Source of the DNA: Chloroflexota bacterium
GTDB taxonomy: Bacteria > Chloroflexota > Anaerolineae > Anaerolineales > Anaerolineaceae
Length of the DNA: 14,786 bases
Reading direction: 5' to 3'
NCBI GenBank assembly: GCA_029265085.1
Contig: JAJUJY010000112.1
Location: forward strand, 1-14,786
Positions 6,158 through 14,783 of the stretch are shown piece by piece (position 1 is the first letter of the stretch; every line of letters starts with the position of its first letter). The notes beneath the pieces were generated by a model. That model worked only from the letters and a program-made list of their open reading frames with translations. It was not told the DNA's origin and did no database searches. Made by a program: the position numbers and the translations under genes.

Positions 6158-9100
6158 TTAAGCTCGCCAGCGTTTTAATGCGTCTTCCAGTGTATTCAAT
6201 AAATCGCGTTCACGCAGCAAGCTCTTATTCAGCATCTGTTGACCAAATTCCGCCAGCAGTTGGTGCTGCTCCGGGGTTAAGTCTGCGCCAGTGACAATAA
6301 TGACCGGGGTCTTTCGCATGTCCGGGTCGGAGCGGAATTTTTCCAGCAAGTCGAATCCGTTCATATCTGGCATAAACAGATCCAGTAAGATTGCATCCGG
6401 GCGGGCTGTTTGTAATATTTCGATGGCAGCTTTGCCGCCTTGGGCGGTGATTACTTTAAATTTACTGTTTTCCTGGATTGATTTTTCGATTAAGCGCAAA
6501 TCATCAGCCGAATCATCGATGACAAGGATTTGATTGATTTTTCCATCTCTATTCAGGCGATTAAGCGCATTAATTAAATCTTCCTGCAGGAATGGTTTAA
6601 CAAGGTAATCGGATGCCCCGATACTGAATCCTTTTTCTTCATCTTCCATGATGCTGCAAACGATGATGGGAATATCGCGGGTGGCCGGATCATTTTTTAG
6701 CTCGTGCAGAACTTGCCATCCGTCTTTCTCGGGCATCATGATATCCAGGGTAATTGCAAAAGGCTTAATCTCTTTGGCCTTCTCCACGGCTTTCTTGGGA
6801 TCGGTTAAAGAAACAATCCGGTAACCGCTCGGTTGTAAGAATCGCTCATATAAATTGATCACTTGTTGGTCATCATCAATCGAAAGGATTGTGTTGATTT
6901 GATAAGGAAGTGTAGAAGTATCGGCGATTGTTTCTTCTTCTTTTACCTGAATGGGTAATGTGAAGAAGAATGTGCTCCCTTTTCCGACTTCACTTTCAAG
7001 TAATCCAATCCGGCCTTTGTGCAATTCAATAAATGAACGGCAAATGGAAAGACCCAAACCGGTGCCGCCTGTCTTGCGGGTGGGGGAATCGTCAACCTGA
7101 GAGAAGGGTTGGAACAATTTATCACGGTCAGCTTCGGCAATGCCATCCCCGGTGTCGGATACCATGATCATAACTTCGGGTTTTCCATCAGGGCTGGTGA
7201 CCGTCTTGGCATCAATTGATATCAAGCCCTCTTCCGTAAATTTGGCCGCATTTGATACAAAGTTTAGCAATACCTGCCGGACACGGGTGGCATCCGCAAC
7301 AACGATTGGTAAGTTCGGTTCAATTTTCTGTTCTAGTCGAATGGATTTATCTTTGACCAACCCAATGGCAGTGGACATCACTGTATTAATAATGTCCGGA
7401 ATACTGACATCAGAGAATTGCAATTCCATTTTACCGGCTTCGACTTTGGATAAGTCCAACACATTATTAATCAAACCGAGTAAATGTTGCCCGGAATTGT
7501 ATATCGAAGTCAAATCTTGCTGTTGTACTTCGTTGATGGGACCGTCGATACCTTTTAGAATGACTCGTGAAAAGCCGATGATTGAGTTTAATGGGGTACG
7601 CAGCTCATGGCTCATATTGGCCAGGAACTGACTCTTTAACCGGTCCACTTCGCGAATTTCCTGGTAAGCTTTTTGCGCCAATTCGTATGAACGGGCGTTC
7701 TCAATCGCAACGGCAATCTGATCAGCAAGAATCAGCAGCACGCTGACATCTGCCTGACTGAATGCATTCAGGTGTCTGGATTGAATATCCAGTGCGCCGA
7801 TAATACGATTACCAATTTTTAATGGGATACCCATTTCAGACTGAGTCTCAGGCAGTTCGGGATGGGCAAGCTGCAGATTGTTGTTGGAAACATCATTGAC
7901 GACGACCGGTTCACCTGTAGCTGTCGTACGGCCAATGACAGAGCGCGACCCGACCAATATTTTTTGCCCTTTGGCGAGAATTTTTTCTGCGGCTTGACCG
8001 CTGGCTTCTTGAATATGGGCAACTGTGCCTTCGGGATTAAGCAGGAACAAGGCTGTGTGATAGAAATCAAAACGCTCGACCATCAAGTTTACAATGCGTT
8101 TTAAGAGAGCGTCTTGAGCCAGGGTGCTGTTGGTGTCTCGCGCAATTTCAGCAGCTGTTTCAAGCTCAAGCGCGCGGCGCTGTGCTTCACGCAGTAACCG
8201 CTGTCTTTCAATCGCGACTGAGATACCATTACCTACTGTTTGGAAGAGCCGAATGGTATCTTGATCATATGTAAGCTTTTTCTTTGCAGAAATGGTCATC
8301 AGACCAACCAGCCGTCCCGCGCTGAGCAGCGGAACGATACATCCTGATTGAATTTTGTTTCTCAACAAAGTTTCTTTGGAAATTGCATCAATTTCGGATA
8401 ATCTGACATCATTAAATACCAGAACGTCTTGGTTAACCTTCTTGACCAAGGGGAAATCGGCAACCGGAATGTGCAAACCTAAGGGAATGTGCTCATTCTT
8501 GCGATCAAAGTCCCCGACAATTTCCAGATCGATAATTGCACCGTCAGGGGTTTGATTGACCAAAATAATGGAAACGTGGTCTGCATCTGCCGGTAGTACT
8601 TTTTGAGCAATTAATTCAGACAAGTCTTGAGCACCGCGTGCCTGCGAAATTCCGGAACTGAGGTTGTATAACAATTCGGTTTCAGAAAGAGCCTGTTGGG
8701 TTTGTTCGAATAAACGCAGGTTTTCAACACCGGTAGCCATCTGGTCAACCAATGGGGGATAGGTGCGAATTTCACGTCCGCTGAAGTAATGGCGGTCTTC
8801 TGTCAGCAAAACAAGAGCACCCAGTTGGCTTTTCCCAGCCCATAAAGGTAAAACAGCCAAAGAACGAACTGCCTGATTGATTAATTCGTCTTGAATATCC
8901 CGATCAAGTTTTGCTTCCAGGATGTCATCAATAAACAACGGCGATTCTGTGGTAATTAACCGGCTTAATACTGAATTGGATAACTCTGTACCAACCGGCA
9001 GCGGGGGAGTACCTCGTCCGCTGTACCAATTTGCGCGCACGGAATGCGAAATGATTTTTCCAGAAGGATCTTTTTCAGTCAGAATTAACAGACCGCGATT

Positions 9101-11086
9101 AAGTGCATGGACTCGCATGCCTGTGGCAATTGAAGCGACCATTTCCTGGAAGTCGTTGGCTAAAGCAAGGCGGTGGCTGATTTTATACAAGTTTTCGGAT
9201 TCATCCAGCGATGCTTGTAACTGTTCCAGCAGGTCCTGCCGGACAAAAGTGTTTGCCAGGGCGTCAGCAGCCACACGTAAAACACTAATTTCGTCGTTCT
9301 GCCAGGTATGCCCGGTTTCCATTTGCTCAAAGGCAATGAATCCAGGGGTTGAGTTCTTTCCCGGAACGGCCAACAGTAGAATGGATTGGATCCCCTGGTT
9401 GGCGAGAAAATCATGTTCCAATCCTTCCAGTTGATCTACTTTTGCAACAAACCAGCCATTCTCACGGAGTGCACGCCCCCAGGTGGGGAATAGGGCAACC
9501 GGCATGTGTAAAATTTTGGTGCGTTCAATCGGATGAGCAATATCCGGCTTTGTCCATACATTTTGAGCCGTCCAATACAAGCCCTGCTCATCTTCCTTAA
9601 CTTGAGAGAAATAAACCCGATCAGCCTGGGAAGCTTGTCCAAGATGCTGCAAGACTTCGGGCAGCCCTTTGATACCGAATTCGGAGAGTGTGGCAACAGC
9701 CTGCGCAATACTCGCCTGATAGCGTTCGCGGTTTTCGATTGCGGTCAGGGCGGAGGTAATTTCTTTAAACAGGTTTGCGTTTTCCAGTGCAACGGTTACC
9801 TGAGAGGCAATTGTCGATAACAATTCGATTTGCACATCGTTATATGCATTTTCCGTGGTGTAGTCTTGAAGGACAATGGCCCCCAGAACTTTATCGCTGG
9901 TAATCAGAGGCACAGCCAGGATAGAGCCAGGGATTTTTTCCGGAATGGGAATGCCCCGTTGAGAAAGCTCATCTCGAACATGGTTTGGAACAATCATCGG
10001 AACCTGGTTCAGAATTACATAATCCGCGATGCCGTTTCCAATTTTCCGATTGGGCAGGTCAATCTTTTGTCCTTCTTGCAGCACGATGGGAAAGCTGAGG
10101 GTGTCTTTTTCAAAGACTGTTAATAGAAAATTCGGACTGTTTAAAACCTGGCTAACGGTTTGGAAGAGTAATTCGTAAATTTCTTCCGGAGAAGTTAACC
10201 GAGCCAGCTCCTGCCCAATCCGGTTTAAAGTAGCCAGGTCCTGGTTACGCCGTGTAATTTCTTGTTCTGCGCGGACTCTTTCCGAGAGCTCCTGTTGAAC
10301 CGTTGCGTATAGTTGTGCATTTTCAATAGCTAACGAAAGTTGAGCGACAACTTCTTGAACCAACTGCCGTTCATCATCACTCCAGACTCGCTGCTTTTCT
10401 TCGTCTAGGATTTCAACAATGCCAAGTCCCTGTGCCTTTAAGTCAACGGGTAATGCCAACACGGCTGGGGCAGTCGATTGGGCATTTTGGGTAATTAATT
10501 TCTTCTGTGCAGCGCTTAATTTTCCCGCTGTTGACCAATAGTTCTGTGCGGGGAGTAATGAATCGCCCTCTATAGCAACACCGGTAACTTTTTCATTTGT
10601 TGCACGATGTTCTGCCAGCGGATGAATGGGTACCGCCTTGGCGGATTCTACCGGTCTGGCAGGTTGGGAGGTTGTTTCAATTTCTCCGGAAAGAATTTGA
10701 ACGTATCCGTGATAGTTATTGCCTTCACCATTTACAGCAGGGCGAAAGAAAATGGTCAACCGGGATGGAACGAATGCTCCCTCTCTGGTTAAAAAGTGGA
10801 TATCCACTTCAGCAGGAAAGACTTCGCCTTGCAGTGCATTTTTTATGGTTGACCGGGATGCTGCCGCTACAGCCACATCCTTGATGGATTGACCTATGAA
10901 ATGGGTTGGTTGAAAACCCAGGCAGTCCGTTACGTCTGACGAGATTGTCCGATAGATCCCATCGGCAGAACATTCCCATGACCACCCTGAAGCAGCGCGA
11001 TTTTCCTCAGGGTGGATTGGCGCAACGGCATCTTCAAAATTGGCAAAGAGATTCTCAAGCCGGCTGTGCAACTTTTTCTTCGACAT
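6158..11086 (-). CDS. Giant soluble hybrid histidine kinase (PAS, multi-GAF, HisKA, HATPase, REC-REC)
   Basis: A 1642-residue cytoplasmic kinase with no membrane segment. Domains in order: PAS-like (about 31-135); a short, degenerate GAF (about 170-260); GAFs at about 287-440, 455-620, 635-795, 805-965 and 975-1135, joined by helical linkers each beginning after a motif like ALENA or AIENA; HisKA with H1160 in MSHELRTPLN; HATPase with N-box N1275/N1279, DTGDGIA (1311-1317), FQPF (1325-1328) and GGTGLGLS (1340-1347). Two receivers close the protein: REC1 with D1404/D1405, D1448, S1478 and K1497 (VKPF), and REC2 with D1524/D1525, D1569, T1599 and K1621 (NKS, no proline). GAFs may bind small ligands or mediate dimer signalling; no ligand can be named. 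No HPt or DNA-binding domain is present. Its ATG lies inside parA (32-base overlap) and the PLP enzyme-REC follows 26 bases later, making that receiver a likely phosphorylation target (inference). Confidence 0.95.
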   Translation of the reverse strand: MSKKKLHSRLENLFANFEDAVAPIHPEENRAASGWSWECSADGIYRTISSDVTDCLGFQPTHFIGQSIKDVAVAAASRSTIKNALQGEVFPAEVDIHFLTREGAFVPSRLTIFFRPAVNGEGNNYHGYVQILSGEIETTSQPARPVESAKAVPIHPLAEHRATNEKVTGVAIEGDSLLPAQNYWSTAGKLSAAQKKLITQNAQSTAPAVLALPVDLKAQGLGIVEILDEEKQRVWSDDERQLVQEVVAQLSLAIENAQLYATVQQELSERVRAEQEITRRNQDLATLNRIGQELARLTSPEEIYELLFQTVSQVLNSPNFLLTVFEKDTLSFPIVLQEGQKIDLPNRKIGNGIADYVILNQVPMIVPNHVRDELSQRGIPIPEKIPGSILAVPLITSDKVLGAIVLQDYTTENAYNDVQIELLSTIASQVTVALENANLFKEITSALTAIENRERYQASIAQAVATLSEFGIKGLPEVLQHLGQASQADRVYFSQVKEDEQGLYWTAQNVWTKPDIAHPIERTKILHMPVALFPTWGRALRENGWFVAKVDQLEGLEHDFLANQGIQSILLLAVPGKNSTPGFIAFEQMETGHTWQNDEISVLRVAADALANTFVRQDLLEQLQASLDESENLYKISHRLALANDFQEMVASIATGMRVHALNRGLLILTEKDPSGKIISHSVRANWYSGRGTPPLPVGTELSNSVLSRLITTESPLFIDDILEAKLDRDIQDELINQAVRSLAVLPLWAGKSQLGALVLLTEDRHYFSGREIRTYPPLVDQMATGVENLRLFEQTQQALSETELLYNLSSGISQARGAQDLSELIAQKVLPADADHVSIILVNQTPDGAIIDLEIVGDFDRKNEHIPLGLHIPVADFPLVKKVNQDVLVFNDVRLSEIDAISKETLLRNKIQSGCIVPLLSAGRLVGLMTISAKKKLTYDQDTIRLFQTVGNGISVAIERQRLLREAQRRALELETAAEIARDTNSTLAQDALLKRIVNLMVERFDFYHTALFLLNPEGTVAHIQEASGQAAEKILAKGQKILVGSRSVIGRTTATGEPVVVNDVSNNNLQLAHPELPETQSEMGIPLKIGNRIIGALDIQSRHLNAFSQADVSVLLILADQIAVAIENARSYELAQKAYQEIREVDRLKSQFLANMSHELRTPLNSIIGFSRVILKGIDGPINEVQQQDLTSIYNSGQHLLGLINNVLDLSKVEAGKMELQFSDVSIPDIINTVMSTAIGLVKDKSIRLEQKIEPNLPIVVADATRVRQVLLNFVSNAAKFTEEGLISIDAKTVTSPDGKPEVMIMVSDTGDGIAEADRDKLFQPFSQVDDSPTRKTGGTGLGLSICRSFIELHKGRIGLLESEVGKGSTFFFTLPIQVKEEETIADTSTLPYQINTILSIDDDQQVINLYERFLQPSGYRIVSLTDPKKAVEKAKEIKPFAITLDIMMPEKDGWQVLHELKNDPATRDIPIIVCSIMEDEEKGFSIGASDYLVKPFLQEDLINALNRLNRDGKINQILVIDDSADDLRLIEKSIQENSKFKVITAQGGKAAIEILQTARPDAILLDLFMPDMNGFDLLEKFRSDPDMRKTPVIIVTGADLTPEQHQLLAEFGQQMLNKSLLRERDLLNTLEDALKRWRA

Positions 11087-11837
11087 ATTTCATGATCTCC
11101 TGGGCTAATTGGCGGTATTGCATGGCAGACCGACTTTTGGGAGAATGGTAAATAATCGGTAATCCGGCAACCGGTGATTCGCGTAATTTTGTATCAATCA
11201 TGATGACCGAATCCAAAACACCGTTGGTAAAACTGGAGCGGAGTTGTTCGCTCATCGTGCGGTGGATGCGGTTGCGGCGGTCAAACATGGTTAACAACAG
11301 CCGGTAGGTGAGGTTTGGGTTGGTTTGGGTGCGAACCCGCCGGATCAGGCTCATCATATTCTTTAATGCATAAATGGAAAAATATTCCGGTTGTGTAGGG
11401 ATAATTAACAAATTCGAGGCGGTTAGCGCGTTTAAGACGATTGCACCTAAAAAGGGAGGGCAGTCCATCAGCACATAATCAAAGTCATTTTTGTCGGTCA
11501 ATAAATTCTTTTTAATGGTTGATTCATAGCCGGGGCGGGTTGGCAAAATGCGCTCTACAAATCCCATTTCATTATTTGCCGGAATGACGAACAAGCCTGG
11601 GATGCCTGTTTCCATCCAAAGGGCTTCCCCTTTAATGCCCTCTAATAGCATCGAGACAATTGTTTTGGGTGATTTGGTTGGATCTAATCCCAAGGCAAGG
11701 GTCAAGTTGGCTTGAGAATCCAGATCGATTAATAATACTTTCTTGCCGGATTCAACCAGGGCTGCGCCTAAAGATAAGGTTGTGGTTGTTTTGGCAACCC
11801 CACCTTTTTCATTGGTTACAGAAATTACATAAGCCAT
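11055..11837 (-). CDS. ParA/Soj-family ATPase (orphan, no ParB nearby)
   Basis: A 260-residue ParA/MinD-superfamily ATPase. The deviant Walker A is EKGGVAKTTTT (10-20) with signature K11 and P-loop K16; the usual second-position glycine (KGGVGKT) is alanine. Walker A' is LLIDLDSQAN (35-44, D38/D40) and the later motif VLMDCPP (122-128) carries D125. Length is typical for chromosomal-type ParA without an N-terminal DNA-binding domain. Such proteins dimerise on ATP, bind nucleoid or membrane surfaces and position DNA or protein cargo. No parB or parS-like site is visible; instead the gene is sandwiched between a membrane sensor and a giant kinase. That suggests a role in placing a signalling complex, as known for ParA relatives that position chemoreceptor arrays, but here this is inference. 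GAGG (11847-11844) is a good ribosome-binding site six bases before ATG. Its last 32 bases overlap the kinase gene. Confidence 0.93.
   Translation of the reverse strand: MAYVISVTNEKGGVAKTTTTLSLGAALVESGKKVLLIDLDSQANLTLALGLDPTKSPKTIVSMLLEGIKGEALWMETGIPGLFVIPANNEMGFVERILPTRPGYESTIKKNLLTDKNDFDYVLMDCPPFLGAIVLNALTASNLLIIPTQPEYFSIYALKNMMSLIRRVRTQTNPNLTYRLLLTMFDRRNRIHRTMSEQLRSSFTNGVLDSVIMIDTKLRESPVAGLPIIYHSPKSRSAMQYRQLAQEIMKYVEEKVAQPA
11097..11101 (-). promoter_or_regulatory. Ribosome-binding site inside parA for the giant kinase
   Basis: Minus-strand AGGAG at 11101-11097 lies within the last codons of parA, ten bases before the ATG at 11086. A nearer ATG (11093-11091) is in the parA frame, not the kinase frame. 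The site supports 11086 as the kinase start and implies that the two genes are translationally linked. Confidence 0.6.
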
Positions 11838-11864
11838 AAATCACCTCGAATTTCAGCTCAATGC

Positions 11865-14783
11865 TTACTGCTGCGTGAAAGAATGCCCATGATTACCATG
11901 ATTGCCGTTTGAATTTTCATCATCGTCAGATAATGACTTCTTGAGCAATATTTGGACTCTAGTTGCTGATAAAGCACGCTGTAATTCAGCTACGGCAATT
12001 TCAATCATGGATTGCGGATCATTGGTAGCACGAATCTTGCCAGTTATGTCAAGCACTTTCCGTTCACGTTCTGCGCGGCGGATGGTGTTATCTAACAGGC
12101 GCGCATTTTCAAGGGCTAATCCAACCTGGTCAGAAACCGCCCGAATTGCATTCACTTCATCATTTGTCCATAAACGGTCAGCCAAAGTCGCATCTTGTAG
12201 ATGGATTACGCCAATTGTCTCACCTCGTAGCATGATCGGTACGGCAAGGATGGCAGGATTATCGTTCGCTGCTGCACTGGCAATCACCTGGCCTGTATCA
12301 AAGACTGTTGCCAGGATTGGGTTAATGCTGTCATCTGTTTCTACAATTCCGCGGGGTGTGTAAACAAATCCTTTGAATGGTTTTTCTTTGGTAGTAGTTG
12401 CCCATTCTTGCCGTAAATATTGCCTGTGTACACGCTGCGCCTCTTCCAACGCGGCCATTGTATTTGTCAACAATTGGTTATTTAAAATCGCAATCGCAAT
12501 CTGGTCAGCCAGGGTTGAGAATAACTCGATATCTTCTTGCGTAAACACGTTAGATACGGTTGACTGTACGTCCAAAGCGCCAATGACCTGATTGTTGGCT
12601 TTTAATGGTAAAGCCATTTCAGACCGGGTTAAAGGCAGATCAGGATTGTTAAAGTACACTGCGTCTTGACCTACATCCGTGGCAATACGAGCCTCTCCTC
12701 GACCTGTTGCATAACCTACGATACCTACCTGGCCTACTTTTAACTTGTGCTGCCGGGCTAACATTCGCTGTCCGCCCTCGCTATTTGCTGCACGAAGAAC
12801 CGCAAATTCACCTTTGGAGTCGAGCAAGAAAATACCTACATGATAGAAACCAAACCGTTCCGAAATCATGCTGGTAACCTGGGTCAGTAAGGCTTCAAGA
12901 CCCTGAGTTGATACGATACTACGGGCTACATCGGATACTGTTTGCAGCTGGCGAGAGCGGTACACCAGTGCATCGTTTTGTGCAGCCAGTTCTTTTGTGC
13001 GCTCTCGCACGCGGTCTTCCAATTCATTAATAAAATTCCGCAGCTGGCCGGTCATCGAGTTGAAGGCGTTGGCTAATTTTCCAATCTCATCATTGGATTC
13101 TACCTGCGCCTGCGCTTGAATATCCCCTGAGGAGATTTTCTCTGCGGTTCGTTGTAAGCGGACAATGGGGGTGCTGAAAAATCGTGCTGCGATGGTCGCG
13201 ATAACACCAATTACTGCCGCGAACAGGGTCGCAATCAGGGTGGAAAGACGGTATTGGTCTTGTAATAAGGCCAATAATGCGGTTTGTTCCTGGACGAACA
13301 GGATAAACCAGGATTTCGATTTCAGGGAGGTGATAGCCCCGTTTTCTAACAAATTATTGGTGTTTGGATTAACGTCCGTAGTGAAATACGGTGTCACCAA
13401 ATAATTTTCCAGACTTTTGGATATCTTGGGTAAGTTTGTGGAAATTTGAAAAGAGGAATAATCGGGCAGGCGATTAACCCGTTTAAGAGATTCAAACTCA
13501 TTGGAGGTTAATGGCACCAGGAATGAAAAAATTCGATTCGGAGTTAATGTGTCTGCAACACGCATGTCATTTTCATCAACTAAAATTGGGTGCGAACGCA
13601 AGCCAACTAAATTATTGTATTTTGACAAGATGTTTTGAAAAATTAATGCATCATACTTCATTCGGATCACGCCAATGATTTGTTGGCGCTGACTGCGGAT
13701 TGGGCTGGCGAAATAGACATAAGCGTTACCATTCTCTGGGGAAAACAGAATGGGTGACACATATGTCTGGCCAGTTTGGACGGTTTGGATGAAATAGTCG
13801 GTTAAACCTTCATTTTTGCCAATATCTACAGGATTTGTGTCGTAGATATTGTTTCCTTTTAAATTGAGGATTGCATAAGATCGCAGGTAAGCCTGTTCTT
13901 TGGTTTGCAATGATCCCAAGACAACTTGTAAATCGCGTTCTTGTTGGCTATCTGGGCGAGAGTCGGGAGCCATTTCCAAATAATTAATAAATACTGGTAG
14001 TTTGGCTTCTTTTTCAATTGCATCTCGGTTGGATTCAATAAAGTTGTCAATTTGGGTTGCCACCTGTTCGGCTGCTAACATCAAGGATTGGTTTTTCTGG
14101 TTTTGCAGCGCAGTAATAATAAAACGAGTTTCAATGATCGATAAGAAAATCAGTGGAATGATTGCAATAGCCAATGAACCTGTGACCAATTTGATCCGCA
14201 GATTGTTGACCACGTATTCCATCGAGAGCAGCACGAGATATAAAATGACCAGTAAACCCAGGATTGCAGGAGCGTAAATCTCAATGATGGGAAGAGAAAT
14301 TTGTTGAAATGGGGAGAAAGAACCGATAAAGGCGGCTAAAATGGAGAATGCGTAGCTGAGAGAAACACTCAAATCCAATTTTTGGTCAGCTAAAGTGCCG
14401 GTGGCGATAATGATCCCAAAAATAAAACAAATGGCCGCAATCATTAAGGAAACATTGGAAAACACCATTGCAAAAATCACCAATAAAGACTGCACGACAA
14501 TTCCCAACATCATCGATTGCAATGAATAATCGGAAGATAATTGGTTGGTCAGAACGAACAAACTGACCAGATAGGCGGCAGCGCAACTTGCAGCAATCAC
14601 AATCAATTGCCAGCTGGGTTGGGAAAATACTGTAAAAGTGAAGATCAGGGTGGCAATTCCCAAAATCGTTGAGGTAAATGCCGCAATTCGGCTGGCCAAT
14701 CTCTTCCGTTGTTGATCCATTGGATTTGGCAGCGGGGGTGATTGTGGGTTTAAGATGGATTCAATGTCTGGAGAAGCGTTCAT
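11865..14783 (-). CDS. Membrane sensor: multi-TM, Cache-like domain, HAMP, GAF-GAF, no output domain
   Basis: A 972-residue membrane sensor. About seven hydrophobic helices (roughly 32-217) come first, then an extracytoplasmic region (about 220-510) with a double-Cache-like pattern, for example YVYFASPIRS (355-364) and IIGVIRMKYD (369-378). A further membrane helix (513-533) leads into HAMP (about 534-590) with a coiled-coil exit (ELEDRVRERTKELAAQN, 587-603). Two GAFs follow (about 612-770 and 790-895), then a partial GAF-like start (about 909-948) and a His/Asn/Gly-rich tail (NGNHGNHGHS, 959-968). There is no HisKA, HATPase, cyclase, methyl-accepting or REC domain, so it must signal through a partner. 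It is 27 bases upstream of parA and two genes upstream of the giant kinase, whose GAF at 975-1135 closely resembles its first GAF. The start is provisional: only three bases precede the ATG, so an upstream extension cannot be excluded. Confidence 0.88.
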   Translation of the reverse strand: MNASPDIESILNPQSPPLPNPMDQQRKRLASRIAAFTSTILGIATLIFTFTVFSQPSWQLIVIAASCAAAYLVSLFVLTNQLSSDYSLQSMMLGIVVQSLLVIFAMVFSNVSLMIAAICFIFGIIIATGTLADQKLDLSVSLSYAFSILAAFIGSFSPFQQISLPIIEIYAPAILGLLVILYLVLLSMEYVVNNLRIKLVTGSLAIAIIPLIFLSIIETRFIITALQNQKNQSLMLAAEQVATQIDNFIESNRDAIEKEAKLPVFINYLEMAPDSRPDSQQERDLQVVLGSLQTKEQAYLRSYAILNLKGNNIYDTNPVDIGKNEGLTDYFIQTVQTGQTYVSPILFSPENGNAYVYFASPIRSQRQQIIGVIRMKYDALIFQNILSKYNNLVGLRSHPILVDENDMRVADTLTPNRIFSFLVPLTSNEFESLKRVNRLPDYSSFQISTNLPKISKSLENYLVTPYFTTDVNPNTNNLLENGAITSLKSKSWFILFVQEQTALLALLQDQYRLSTLIATLFAAVIGVIATIAARFFSTPIVRLQRTAEKISSGDIQAQAQVESNDEIGKLANAFNSMTGQLRNFINELEDRVRERTKELAAQNDALVYRSRQLQTVSDVARSIVSTQGLEALLTQVTSMISERFGFYHVGIFLLDSKGEFAVLRAANSEGGQRMLARQHKLKVGQVGIVGYATGRGEARIATDVGQDAVYFNNPDLPLTRSEMALPLKANNQVIGALDVQSTVSNVFTQEDIELFSTLADQIAIAILNNQLLTNTMAALEEAQRVHRQYLRQEWATTTKEKPFKGFVYTPRGIVETDDSINPILATVFDTGQVIASAAANDNPAILAVPIMLRGETIGVIHLQDATLADRLWTNDEVNAIRAVSDQVGLALENARLLDNTIRRAERERKVLDITGKIRATNDPQSMIEIAVAELQRALSATRVQILLKKSLSDDDENSNGNHGNHGHSFTQQ

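Noticed and set aside
7140..7631. Plus-strand open frame of 163 codons opposite the kinase HisKA/HATPase region
   Set aside because: It lies entirely antisense to highly conserved kinase motifs, has no recognisable domain and is explained by codon bias of the real gene.
8320..8350. Cysteine in kinase GAF (C916) as a possible bilin attachment site
   Set aside because: It lies in the ordinary GAF strand SGCIVPLLSAGRLVG, not in the phytochrome-type context with a following His, and no PHY domain is present.
8922..9434. Plus-strand open frame of 170 codons opposite the GAF array
   Set aside because: Antisense to the kinase GAF region, with Ser/Arg-rich composition typical of a shadow frame and no ribosome-binding site support.
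11902..12363. Plus-strand open frame of 153 codons opposite the sensor C-terminus
   Set aside because: Fully antisense to the sensor GAF coding region; no domain recognised.
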